A stretch of DNA of 12,903 nucleotides from Chloroflexi bacterium RBG_16_70_13 (GTDB taxonomy: Bacteria > Chloroflexota > Limnocylindria > Limnocylindrales > CSP1-4), in NCBI GenBank assembly GCA_001795245.1, contig MGOD01000093.1, positions 8,994-21,896 on the forward strand, written 5' to 3'. A program made the position numbers and the translations under genes. Below, in pieces: positions 1-8,300 of this stretch (the stretch's first letter is position 1; each line of letters begins with the position of its first letter). The notes under the pieces were generated by a model. That model was not told the origin of the DNA, made no database searches, and saw only the letters and a list, made by a program, of their open reading frames with translations.

Positions 1-1653
1 GCGCTCCTCCTCGGCAGAGCGCAGGAGGTCGCTCGCCCGGGCCTCCGCGGCCCTGGCCCGTTCCAGGGCGTCGGCGGTGGCGCCTTCGCTCTCGCGGATC
101 TGGGCCAGGGTGGCCTCGAAGGCCCGCTGGTTGTCGCTCAGGCGTGATCGCGCGTCGCCCACGATCGCCTCGGGCAGGCCGAGGCGCTCGGCGATCGCGA
201 AGGCCTGCGAGCCGCCGGGCAGCCCGATCGTCAGCCGGAACGTCGGGGAGAGCGTCTCGAGGTCGAACTCGACGGCCGCGTTCGACGCCCCGGGTGTCGT
301 GTGGGCGTAGGCCTTGAGCTCGGCGTAGTGGGTCGTGGCGGCGACGAGGGCGCCGGCCCGGATGAAGTGGTCGAGAAGGGCCTGGGCGAGGGCCGAGCCC
401 TCCGTCGGGTCCGTGCCCGCGCCGAGCTCGTCGAGGAGGACGAGCGTGCCCGGCCCGGCCGCGGCGACGATGCGGGTGATCGAGCGGAGGTGACCCGAGA
501 ACGTCGAGAGCGACTGGGCGATCGACTGCTCGTCGCCAATGTCGGCGAAGACGTCGCGGAAGACCGGCAGACGGCTGCCGGAGGCGGCGGGGACGTGGAG
601 CCCCGCCTGGTGCATGAGCGAGAGGAGGCCCAGGGTCCGGAGGGTGACCGTCTTGCCGCCCGTGTTGGGGCCGGTCACGACGAGGGCGGTGAAACCGTCC
701 CCGAGGCGAATGTCGATCGGAACCACCCGCCCGGTGAGGCCGGGATGGCGGGCCGAAAGGAGGATGACCTCCGGCCGCTCGGCGGTCGCCGCGCGGACGC
801 CGTCCATGTCCGCCGCCAGCTGGGCCTTGGCGGCCCAGAGGTCGAACCGGGCGAGCGCGGCCAGGGTCTCCCGGAGGGGTCCGGCGTGGGCCGCGACGAA
901 GGCCGACAGCTCGTCGAGAATCCGGCCGACCTCCTCCTGCTCGGCGAGCTGCGCCTCGCGCCAGGCGTTGCCGAGCTCGACGACGACCAGCGGCTCGATG
1001 AAGAGGGTCTGCCCGGATCCGGACGCGTCGTGGACGATGCCCTTGACGCGGGCCTTCGCCTCGGCCCTGACCGGCACGACGTAGCGGCCGTTGCGGAGCG
1101 TGACGATCGGCTCCTGGAGCGCCCCGGCGATCTCCGAGCCGACGAGGGTGTCGAGGCGCCGGCGAAGGCGGTCGTAGGCGATCCGGACCGCCGCGCGGAG
1201 GCTCCCCAGGCGCGGGGAAGCCGTATCGAGGAGCTCGCCGGCGGGATCGAAGGAGCGGACCAGCGTCGAGCGGATGGCCGGCAGCGCGTGGAGCTCGCGC
1301 GACAGCGCCCGGAGGAGGGGCCGCCGATCCTCGGCCAGGGCCGCATGCAGACGGGTCGCACCCTCGAGGGTCTCGGCGATCTCGAGGAAGTGGGCCGGAT
1401 CCAGGCGCCCGCCGCGGGCGGCTCGCTCGATCCACGGCCCGATGTCGTGGGCCGCCCCGACCCCGACCCCGGGTCGCTCCTCCAGGATTGCGCGCGCCTG
1501 GTCGGTCTCATCGAGGCCGCGGGCGACGAGCACCGGATCCGCCTCCGGGACGAGGGCCTCGGCGAGCCGCCGGCTCGGCGGGAACGAGGTGTGCGCAGCG
1601 AGCCGCTCGCGGACGAGCGGGAACTCGAGGAGCGCGATCGAGCGGGCGTCCAT
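1..1653 (-). CDS. mutS2: Endonuclease MutS2 (partial, C-terminus beyond left edge)
   Basis: This is a MutS-family ATPase of the MutS2 branch. It begins at an ATG at 1653 (MDARSIALLEFPLVRERL) and is open through base 1, giving 551 residues of an expected 780 or so. The Walker A motif TGPNTGGKT lies at about residues 327-335 and the Walker B/signature DELGAGTD at about 408-415. The window ends in a Glu/Arg/Ala-rich stretch (RASDLLRSAEEER), the coiled coil that normally precedes the C-terminal Smr nuclease domain. That domain lies outside, so its presence cannot be checked. There is no mismatch-recognition domain before the core, as expected for MutS2. Family knowledge: MutS2 dimers act on branched DNA and restrain recombination, and in Bacillus MutS2 also splits collided ribosomes. 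The start lies 2 bp after the mpg stop, so the genes are almost certainly co-transcribed and translationally coupled. Identity is secure. Confidence 0.96.
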   Translation of the reverse strand, partial: MDARSIALLEFPLVRERLAAHTSFPPSRRLAEALVPEADPVLVARGLDETDQARAILEERPGVGVGAAHDIGPWIERAARGGRLDPAHFLEIAETLEGATRLHAALAEDRRPLLRALSRELHALPAIRSTLVRSFDPAGELLDTASPRLGSLRAAVRIAYDRLRRRLDTLVGSEIAGALQEPIVTLRNGRYVVPVRAEAKARVKGIVHDASGSGQTLFIEPLVVVELGNAWREAQLAEQEEVGRILDELSAFVAAHAGPLRETLAALARFDLWAAKAQLAADMDGVRAATAERPEVILLSARHPGLTGRVVPIDIRLGDGFTALVVTGPNTGGKTVTLRTLGLLSLMHQAGLHVPAASGSRLPVFRDVFADIGDEQSIAQSLSTFSGHLRSITRIVAAAGPGTLVLLDELGAGTDPTEGSALAQALLDHFIRAGALVAATTHYAELKAYAHTTPGASNAAVEFDLETLSPTFRLTIGLPGGSQAFAIAERLGLPEAIVGDARSRLSDNQRAFEATLAQIRESEGATADALERARAAEARASDLLRSAEEER

Positions 1654-1655
1654 CG

Positions 1656-2381
1656 TCAGCGGCCGACGATCCGGACGGTCGGGCTCGAGGCGTCGAGGAA
1701 CCGGTACGGCAGCGAGATCCACGGCTCGCCGGCATAGGCGACCCCGATCCGCGGGGTGCGGGTGATCCTGACCGGCCGGGCGCCGGGCGGTGCTGCCTCC
1801 AGGTGCAGCGCGGCGGTCGGGTCGCAGAGATCCCGGCCGGTCATCGAACGATCGATCGAGAAGGCCGCCGCGACGAGGCCCGGACCGCCGGCCAGGCGGC
1901 GGTCGGGGGTGTGCCGTCCCGCAGAGGTCTCCGACCCCGGCGATCGGCGTCGACGGCGCGCGGCCGCGTGCGCGGCCAGGGCCGCCCGCATCGCGATCAT
2001 GCCCTCGAGCGGCTCCACGGCGCGGATCAGGACGGCGCCGGCCCGGCCGCTCGGGCCGCTGACGACGTTGAGGCAGTCGTACATCCCGTAGACAAGGTAC
2101 ACGTAGGCCACTCCCGGCGGCCCGAACATCGGGGCGGTCCGCGCGGTCAGGCCCGCCCGGGCGTGCGAGGCGCGATCCTCTGGCCCCAGGTAGGCCTCGA
2201 CCTCGACGATCCGTCCCACGCGGCGCGGGTGCTCCGGGACCGACGAGCCCGCGTCACCGGGATCGCCGCCCGCATCGCGGACGAGGAGCGTCCCAAGGAG
2301 CGCCGCGGCGGCCTCGACCGCCGGACCGGCAAGGAGCTCCCGCGGGAAGCCGGGGCCTGCCGTGCCGGACCGAGGGCTCAG
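1656..2381 (-). CDS. mpg: DNA-3-methyladenine glycosylase (AAG/MPG family)
   Basis: This monofunctional base-excision glycosylase removes alkylated purines such as 3-methyladenine and related adducts. The family signature is clear: VEVEAYLGPEDRASHA, then MFGPPGVAYVYLVYGMYDC and LNVV. Counting from the proposed start, E62, Y64 and H73 match the spacing of human AAG E125, Y127 and H136. The C-terminal half keeps the family pattern (AVEPLEGM, GGPGLVAAAFSIDR, TPRIGV). Length is 241 aa, slightly above the usual 190-220, with an Arg/Ala-rich loop at about residues 125-150. The start is a problem: no ATG, GTG or TTG lies in frame near the natural N-terminus (GFPRELLAGPAVEAAAALLG). The only in-frame ATG is at 2972, which would overlap the whole cvpA gene out of frame. 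I chose the CTG at 2381-2379, which overlaps the cvpA TGA as CTGA and is a classic coupling geometry. A weak AAGGA lies about 12 nt upstream. Function is secure; the start is uncertain. Confidence 0.88.
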   Translation of the reverse strand: MSPRSGTAGPGFPRELLAGPAVEAAAALLGTLLVRDAGGDPGDAGSSVPEHPRRVGRIVEVEAYLGPEDRASHARAGLTARTAPMFGPPGVAYVYLVYGMYDCLNVVSGPSGRAGAVLIRAVEPLEGMIAMRAALAAHAAARRRRRSPGSETSAGRHTPDRRLAGGPGLVAAAFSIDRSMTGRDLCDPTAALHLEAAPPGARPVRITRTPRIGVAYAGEPWISLPYRFLDASSPTVRIVGR

Positions 2382-2962
2382 GGCGCGAAGACGTCCTTCA
2401 CCGCGGGCGGGAAGGCGAAGCCGAAGATCAGCAGGATGAACGGCACGATCCGGTCGCGGACGATCGTCGCCGTCAGCGACTCGTTGAGCGCCCCGTGGAT
2501 CTCGCGGATGAATGGGAACTCGGCGGTGGTGCGCTCGGCGCCGACGGTCAGGAAGAACGGGTCGGTGATCAGGAAGAACGCCCCCAGGATCAGGCCGGCC
2601 TCGATGACGCCGATGACGCCGCCGAGGATCTCGTCGATGACCGGGTACTGGGCGAACAGCGGCAGGGGTCGGTAGAAGAGCTGGATCGCGATCGTCGCCG
2701 CGACGCTGCCGGCCAGGAAGACGGTCCCGAACGCGATCATGTGGTTGTACTCGGTCGGGTACTGGGTCCAGTTGTTGGCCAGGAACTCGCCCAGCGGCGC
2801 CCGGACCTGGGCCGCGACGAGGAGCGAGATCAGGATCGAGGCCGTCCCGAGCAGCCGCCGGATGATCCCCTGCATGAAGCCGAGGATGAACATCCCGAAG
2901 AGGGCAAAGAAAACCAGGAGGTCGATCGCGTCGATCGACGTGATGGCCCCGATGATGTCCAC
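2378..2962 (-). CDS. cvpA: CvpA family membrane protein
   Basis: This is an integral membrane protein of the colicin V production (CvpA) family, 194 aa. Hydrophobic segments lie at about residues 14-32, 38-52, 76-96, 112-133 and a shorter one near 171-183. The family-like stretch DEILGGVIGVIEAGLILGAF is in the fourth segment. CvpA proteins have been linked to envelope homeostasis, but their biochemical function is not settled. I chose the GTG at 2962 because a GGGGGAG Shine-Dalgarno sits about 9 nt upstream and the protein then begins VDIIGAITSIDAIDLLV, typical of the family. The in-frame ATG at 3082 would add 40 polar, Arg-rich residues across the intergenic hairpins and has no obvious ribosome site. 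The stop overlaps the proposed mpg start. A cvpA gene upstream of mutS2 is also found in Bacillus (zapA-cvpA-polX-mutS2). Confidence 0.87.
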   Translation of the reverse strand: MDIIGAITSIDAIDLLVFFALFGMFILGFMQGIIRRLLGTASILISLLVAAQVRAPLGEFLANNWTQYPTEYNHMIAFGTVFLAGSVAATIAIQLFYRPLPLFAQYPVIDEILGGVIGVIEAGLILGAFFLITDPFFLTVGAERTTAEFPFIREIHGALNESLTATIVRDRIVPFILLIFGFAFPPAVKDVFAP

Positions 2963-2993
2963 CGTGCTCCACTCCCCCGGCCCGGCGCGTCGG

Positions 2994-3011
2994 AGCGACC
3001 GTTCGGTCGCT
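2994..3011. repeat. 8-bp inverted repeat before cvpA
   Basis: The arms AGCGACCG and CGGTCGCT flank TT; a realistic RNA fold is a 7-bp stem with a GTTC (or GAAC) tetraloop. It lies in the 162-bp pheT-cvpA gap, about 32 bp before the cvpA GTG. No U-tract follows on the minus strand, so it is not a convincing terminator. It could be an operator or an mRNA structure. Confidence 0.45.
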
Positions 3012-3082
3012 GCCGTTCCCGGGCGGCCACAGGGTAGCAGCGCCCTTTCGGCCGCCGCAACCGGATCGTTGCCGCGGCGCAC

Positions 3083-3098
3083 CCGATCGATCGATCGG
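3083..3098. repeat. 16-bp perfect palindrome CCGATCGATCGATCGG
   Basis: This perfect palindrome of nested GATCGATC units lies 27 bp after the pheT stop in the pheT-cvpA gap. Shorter GATCGATCG blocks also occur nearby (about 2922-2939) and inside mpg, so part of this may be genome word bias. It may be a protein-binding site for the cvpA-mpg-mutS2 group; this is not established. Confidence 0.4.
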
Positions 3099-3124
3099 CC
3101 GGCGACCCGCCGGACGGATCCCGA

Positions 3125-5646
3125 TCAGCTCCGGAGGCGCCCGCCGGCGGTCTCGAGCGCCCGCACCACCGCCGCCATCGCCGCCTCGACCTCGGCCTCG
3201 ATGAGCGTCCGATCCGCGGCGGCGAAGCGGAGCCGGAAGGCGAGGCTGCGCTCCTCGGCCGCGAGCGGGGCGCCGCGGTAGACGTCGAACAGCCGGACGT
3301 GACGGAGGAGCGGGCCGGCGCTGGCCCGGATGACCATCTCGAGCTCGCCGCTCGGGCGGTCCTCGGTGACGACGACGGCGACGTCGCGCTCGACGTCGGG
3401 CTGGCGGGACGGGGCCACGGCCCGCGGGACGGGAAGCTGCCCGGCCGTCAGGCCGCGGACCGACAGCTCGGCGACGATGACCCGTCCGCGGACGTCCCAG
3501 GCCTCGACCAGACTGGGGTGGAGCTCGCCGATTCTGCCGGCCAGGCCCGTCGCGCCGGTCCCGTCGATCGCGCGGACCTCCGCTGCCCGTCCCGGGTGGA
3601 GGCTCGGCTCCGACGGGACCGGCGTGTACGAGGGCTCACCGAGCCCGAGGTAGCCCGCGACGAGGGCGACCAGGCCCTTGGCATCGTCGAGGTCCGCGTC
3701 GCGAGCGGGCCGATTCCATGCCGGCTGGTCGAGGGGGCCCCACAGCGCGAGCGCAAGGCGCCACCACTCGCTCGTTGTCTGCCCAACCCGGCCGTAGCCC
3801 TTGCCGACCTCGAAGATCGCGACGTCCGGGCGCCCCCGCCGAGCGTTTGAGGCGACGATGTCGAGGAGGCTCGCGACAAGCGACTGGCGAAGGACGGAAT
3901 GGTCGGCCGAGAGGGGGTTCGTGACCGCGATCGGCGTCCCGCGCGCCTCGGTCTCGCCATCGGCGACGTCGACGGGCTCGCGCCAGCGCACCCGATCGAG
4001 GCTCGCCGGCGCCACCAGCGCGTGGGTCACGACCTCGCGCAGGCCGGCCCCGACGAGCGCCCGACGCAGGCCGTCGCGGAGCTCCAGCGGTGAGGATCGG
4101 AAGGGCGGCATTGATGTCGAGGGCAGGGTCGACGGGACGAGGTCGTAGCCATGGATGCGGGCCACCTCCTCGGCGATGTCGGCCTCGATCTCGATGTCGC
4201 GGCGCCAGGTCGGGACGACCGCAACGAGGACATCGGCCGGATCGGCCTCGACGACGAGTGGCCGCTCGCCGGCGGCGACGCGGACGTTGACGCCAGCCCC
4301 GGACCCGGCGGTCGTCGGATCGTCGCCGGCCCCGCCGGCTTCGATCGCCAGCCCCACCCGCTCCAGGACCGCCGCCTGTTCGGCGGGCGCCAGCGCGGTG
4401 CCCAGGAGCCGGTTCACCCGGGCCGGGCGGAACGCGACCCGGGCTGGCGGCGGCTCGGCCGGGTGCGTGTCGACGACGCCCGGGGCGACCGTGCCGCCGG
4501 CCCACTCGGCGACCAGGCGCGCGGTCCTGTCGGCGCCGATCCTCGCCAGGCGATGCTCCTGGCCCTTCTCAAAGCGGAGGCTCGCCTCGGAGCGGAGGCC
4601 GTAGCGGAAGGCGGTCCGGCGGATGCTGATCGGGTCGAAGATCGCCGATTCCACGACGACGTTGCGGGTCGCGTCGGAGACCTCGGATTCGGCGCCGCCC
4701 ATGACCCCGGCGATTCCGAGCGGCCCGGCCGCATCGGCGATGAGGAGCGTCTCAGGGTGGAGCTCGCGATCGACGTGGTCGAGCGTCACCAAACGTTCGC
4801 CGGGCCGGGCGAGCCGGACGACGATTCGGCCGTCGTGGACAGCCGCGGCATCGAAGATGTGGATCGGCTTGCCCAATTCGACCATGACGTAGTTCGAGGC
4901 GTCGACGACGTTGCTGACGGGCCGCACGCCGGCGGCGATGAGGCGCATCTGAACAGAGGCTGGGGACGGGCCGACCCGGACGTCCTCGACCCAGCGGCCG
5001 ACGAACCTGGAGCACAGCGTCGGGTCCTCGACGTCGACGCGGAGGCGCTCAGGGGTTGGGCGCCCGGCCTCGGTCACGGTGCTGTCCGGAAACCGGACGC
5101 TCGTGCCGGTCACCGCGGCGATCTCGCGCGCCAGCCCGACGATCGAGAGCGCGTCCCCGCGATTCGGCTTGACGTCGACATCGAGGACGACGTCGCCGTA
5201 CAGGCCGGCGAGCGGCACACCGAGCGGCGTGTCGGCCGGCAGGATCATGATTCCGTCGGCGTCGGCGGTGAGCTGGAGCTCATCGCCCGAGCAGAGCATC
5301 CCGTTGCTGACGACACCCATCTTCTCGGTCCGCTCGATTCGGCGGTCGCCGGGCAGGACCGCGCCCGGCAGGGCGACCGGGACGCGATCGCCGGCCGCGA
5401 TGTTCGTCGCCCCGCAGACGATCTCGAGCGGCTCGCCGCTGCCGGTCGTCACCCGGGTGAGCGACAGCCGATCGGCGCGGGGATGCCGCTCCACCGACAG
5501 GAGCTCCCCGACGACGACATTCCGCCACTCGAGCCCCCGGTGCTCGATGCCCTTGACTTCCATGCCCAGGAGCGTCAGGCGCCTGGCAATCCAGTCTGGC
5601 GATTGCTCCAGGTCAACGTAATCGCGCAGCCACGACAGCGGCACTC

Positions 5647-5650
<4 letters not shown>
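3125..5650 (-). CDS. pheT: Phenylalanine-tRNA ligase beta subunit
   Basis: This is the beta chain of the cytosolic (alpha-beta)2 PheRS, which charges tRNA-Phe and carries the editing site for mis-charged tyrosine. It is 841 aa, a little longer than the usual 790-810. The N-terminus MRVPLSWLRDYVDL is diagnostic. The EMAP/OB tRNA-binding domain covers about residues 40-150 (HPRADRLSLTRV, VVSNGMLCSGDEL). The B3/B4 editing region is about 205-380 (RPVSNVVDASNYVMVELG, KPIHIFDA, GIAGVMGG). B5 is about 400-500 (VVPTWRRDIEIEADIAEEV). The anticodon-binding ferredoxin-like domain is about 748-840 (SRQPDVERDVAVVV). The extra length is mainly a Gly/Asp/Ala-rich insert in B5 at about 436-475. The ATG at 5650 overlaps the pheS stop as ATGA, so translation is coupled. 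An upstream extension of the same frame through pheS is only an open-frame artefact. Confidence 0.97.
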
Positions 5651-6687
<1,037 letters not shown>

Positions 6688-6749
6688 CGGCGGTGAACGC
6701 CTCCATCGGGAGTGGCTGGATGGTAGTGGGTCGTCCGGCATCGAATCAG

Positions 6750-6781
6750 GAGCCCTCGATCGTCGCTGACGTCGAGGGCTC
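6750..6781 (-). promoter_or_regulatory. Strong hairpin between rplT and pheS (attenuator, processing site or weak terminator)
   Basis: Perfect 10-bp arms GAGCCCTCGA (6750-6759) and TCGAGGGCTC (6772-6781) enclose a loop that itself forms CGTC-GCT-GACG. The result is a nearly continuous 14-bp stem with one bulged base. It lies 25 bp after the rplT stop and ends about 60 nt before the pheS ATG. On the transcribed minus strand it is followed by CTGATTCGATGCC, not a U-tract, so complete Rho-independent termination is doubtful. I see no Phe-rich leader peptide and no T-box motif here. Confidence 0.5.
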
Positions 6782-6805
6782 GGTGGCGGCGGGATAGCCC
6801 GGCGG

Positions 6806-7156
6806 TCAGGCGCCCTTCGCCACCTCGACGATCCGGGTAAACGTGCCTTCGTCGCGGACGGCGATGTCGGCCAGGATCTTGCGGTCGATCTCGACGTTCG
6901 CCCGCTTCAGGCCGGCGATGAACTTGCCGTACGGAAGGCCCTGGGCCCGGACCGCGGCGTTGATCCGGATGATCCAGAGGCCGCGGAAGTCGCGCTTGCG
7001 CTGCTTCCGGTCTCGGGTCGCGTAGGCGAGGGCGTGCATGAGCGCCTCGCGGGCCGGCTTGACCAGCCGCGATCGCGTTCCCTTGCGGCCCTCGGCGTCC
7101 TGGAGAAGCCGCTTGTGGCGGGCGTGGGCGGTGACGCCGCGCTTGACTCTGGCCAT
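6806..7156 (-). CDS. rplT: 50S ribosomal protein L20
   Basis: L20 binds 23S rRNA early in large-subunit assembly. The 116-aa protein has the canonical start MARVKRGVTAHARHKRLLQ, the basic N-terminal helix, and the conserved core RDRKQRKRDFRGLWIIRINA, then GLPYGKFIAGLKRANVEIDR and KILADIAV. Length is typical (114-120). The ATG lies 15 nt after the rpmI stop. An AGGAG at 7169-7173 overlaps that stop and sits 12 nt before the ATG. In E. coli and Bacillus L20 is also the autogenous repressor of this operon. Whether that holds here cannot be read from the sequence. Confidence 0.98.
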   Translation of the reverse strand: MARVKRGVTAHARHKRLLQDAEGRKGTRSRLVKPAREALMHALAYATRDRKQRKRDFRGLWIIRINAAVRAQGLPYGKFIAGLKRANVEIDRKILADIAVRDEGTFTRIVEVAKGA

Positions 7157-7171
7157 CTGGTCCGGGTGCTC

Positions 7172-7369
7172 CTAGAGGTACGGAAGCAGGCGCTTGACCT
7201 GCTTCGCATGCTCGGCGCTCATCACCGTCTTGCCCGCGTAGCGGCGGGTTCGCCGGGACGACTTGATCTCGAGGTGATGGCCGCGCCAGGCGTTGACCCG
7301 GACGACTTTCCCGCCACCCGTCACGCCGATGCGCTTCTGGGCAGCCTTGTGGCTCTTCATCTTCGGCAC
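7172..7369 (-). CDS. rpmI: 50S ribosomal protein L35
   Basis: A small basic 50S protein of 65 aa, typical for the family. The sequence reads (M)PKMKSHKAAQKRIGVTGGGK and continues through RGHHLEIKSSRRTRRYAG to end KQVKRLLPYL. I place the start at the GTG at 7369-7367 because the conserved L35 N-terminus is MPKMK(T/S)HKAA; the ATG two codons further in (7360) would remove the conserved MPK. A GGGAGAG overlapping the infC end can serve as ribosome site. It sits 8 bp after the infC stop and 15 bp before rplT, in the classic infC-rpmI-rplT order. Confidence 0.96.
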   Translation of the reverse strand: MPKMKSHKAAQKRIGVTGGGKVVRVNAWRGHHLEIKSSRRTRRYAGKTVMSAEHAKQVKRLLPYL

Positions 7370-7377
7370 GGCTGCCG

Positions 7378-8229
7378 TCACTCTCCCGTCGTTGCCGGCT
7401 GCGGTGCCGGTCGTGCTACCGGCCTCGGGGCCGGGTTCGTTGCTGCCGGCGTCGCCGCCGGGCGGTTTGTAGTCGTCGCCGCTGCGGGTGCGGGTGCCGC
7501 CCGCGCCGCTGGTGCCGGTGCCGCCGATGCCGCTGGTGCCGGTGCCGGGGCCGCGGTGGCGGGCGCCGGTGCGGCGGGTGCCGGTGCGGCGGGTGCCGGT
7601 GCTGCGGGAGCTGCCGGAGCTGCCGCTGGCGGCCCGGTGGCCGCTCCGTCCGCGGCTCCCGGCGGAGCCCCGTCCTCGGCGGATCGGCCCGGCCTCGCCG
7701 GAACGTCCTGGCCCTTCGGCTTGTGGGTCGATGCCATCGTGATGAACATCGACTTGCCTTCCAGGACCGGTGTCCGCTCGGCGATGCCGTGGTCCTTGAC
7801 CTGGTCGGTGAACCTCGCCAGGAGGGTTCGCCCCAGCTCCGGGTGAGTCAGCTCGCGACCCCGGAACCGGACCGTCACCTTGATGCGATCGCCGTCCTCG
7901 AGGAACTCGATCGCCCGATGCACCTTTGTCTCGAAGTCGCCGATGCCGATCTTCGGCGAGAGGCGGACTTCCTTGAATGTCACCGACCGCTGGCGGCGCT
8001 TGGCTTCCTTCTCCCGCTTCGTCAGCTCGTACTTGTACTGGCCGAAGTCGAGGAAACGGGTGACCGGCGGGGAGGCCATCGGGGCAACCTCGACGAGGTC
8101 GAGGCCACGTTCCTGCGCCATCTCGAGAGCCTTCGGCGTCGGCATGATGCCCAGCTGGTTGCCCTCGTCGTCGATCACCCGAACCTGTGGGATCCGGATC
8201 ATCTGGTTGACGCGCAGGTCTCGGCTGAT
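7378..8229 (-). CDS. infC: Translation initiation factor IF-3 with AUC start and Ala/Pro-rich tail
   Basis: IF3 binds the 30S subunit, prevents premature 50S joining and checks start-codon pairing. The core is clear: IF3-N from about residue 11 (IRIPQVRVIDDEGNQLGIMP, then VEVAPMASPPVTRFLDFGQY), a basic linker (KYELTKREKEAKRRQ), and IF3-C to about residue 172 (VRLSPKIGIGDFETKV, KVTVRFRGRE, FITMASTHKPKGQ). I chose the ATC at 8229-8227: it is 7 nt after a GGAGG (8237-8241) and restores the conserved N-terminus (I/M)SRDLRVNQMIRIPQVRV. The ATG nine codons in (8202) has no ribosome site. AUU or AUC starts are the known basis of IF3 self-regulation in other bacteria. Residues from about 173 to 283 are a low-complexity Ala/Pro tail, making the protein about 100 residues longer than usual. 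The first gene of the operon, it has its own promoter. Confidence 0.95.
   Translation of the reverse strand: MSRDLRVNQMIRIPQVRVIDDEGNQLGIMPTPKALEMAQERGLDLVEVAPMASPPVTRFLDFGQYKYELTKREKEAKRRQRSVTFKEVRLSPKIGIGDFETKVHRAIEFLEDGDRIKVTVRFRGRELTHPELGRTLLARFTDQVKDHGIAERTPVLEGKSMFITMASTHKPKGQDVPARPGRSAEDGAPPGAADGAATGPPAAAPAAPAAPAPAAPAPAAPAPATAAPAPAPAASAAPAPAARAAPAPAAATTTNRPAATPAATNPAPRPVARPAPQPATTGE
7565..7609. repeat. 15-bp tandem repeat inside the infC tail
   Basis: Three adjacent 15-bp units (GCCGGTGCGGCGGGT twice, then a copy with two changes) encode repeats of Ala-Pro-rich pentapeptides on the minus strand. Related, more degenerate units extend to both sides. Such a repeat can expand or contract by slippage, so tail length may vary between strains. 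Confidence 0.75.
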
Positions 8230-8241
8230 GGTTGGTCCTCC
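8227..8241 (-). promoter_or_regulatory. infC ribosome binding site with AUC initiation codon
   Basis: GGAGG at 8237-8241, a 7-nt spacer ACCAACC, then ATC at 8229-8227. The strong Shine-Dalgarno at ideal spacing to ATC, with none near the downstream ATG, decides the infC start. The AUC would be discriminated against by IF3 itself and so give negative feedback. Confidence 0.82.
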
Positions 8242-8271
8242 GGCGTTCGGTGAATCGATCGTGCGGACACG

Positions 8272-8297
8272 GCGGCGCTGACGCCTTTGACCGCCGC
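8272..8297 (-). promoter_or_regulatory. Possible hairpin in the infC leader
   Basis: GCGGCG (8272-8277) and CGCCGC (8292-8297) can pair across a 14-nt loop; an alternative GGCG-CTGA-CGCC hairpin (8274-8285) competes with it. Both lie in the roughly 65-nt leader between the predicted transcription start and the AUC. They could be a site for L20 or other feedback, or just GC-rich chance pairing. Confidence 0.25.
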
Positions 8298-8300
8298 GGG

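Noticed and set aside
301..1737. 478-aa plus-strand open frame opposite mutS2
   Set aside because: It lies wholly over mutS2, which has unmistakable MutS motifs. The Arg/Gly/Glu-rich product is typical of an antisense shadow in GC-rich DNA.
1656..2972. 438-aa reading of mpg from an ATG at 2972
   Set aside because: The extra N-terminal part overlaps all of cvpA out of frame and is His/Arg/Asp-rich noise. The glycosylase homology begins near 2350.
7034..7846. 270-aa plus-strand frame with long Gly/Ala repeats
   Set aside because: It is the antisense of rplT, rpmI and the repetitive infC tail; the Gly/Ala repeats merely mirror the Ala/Pro codons.
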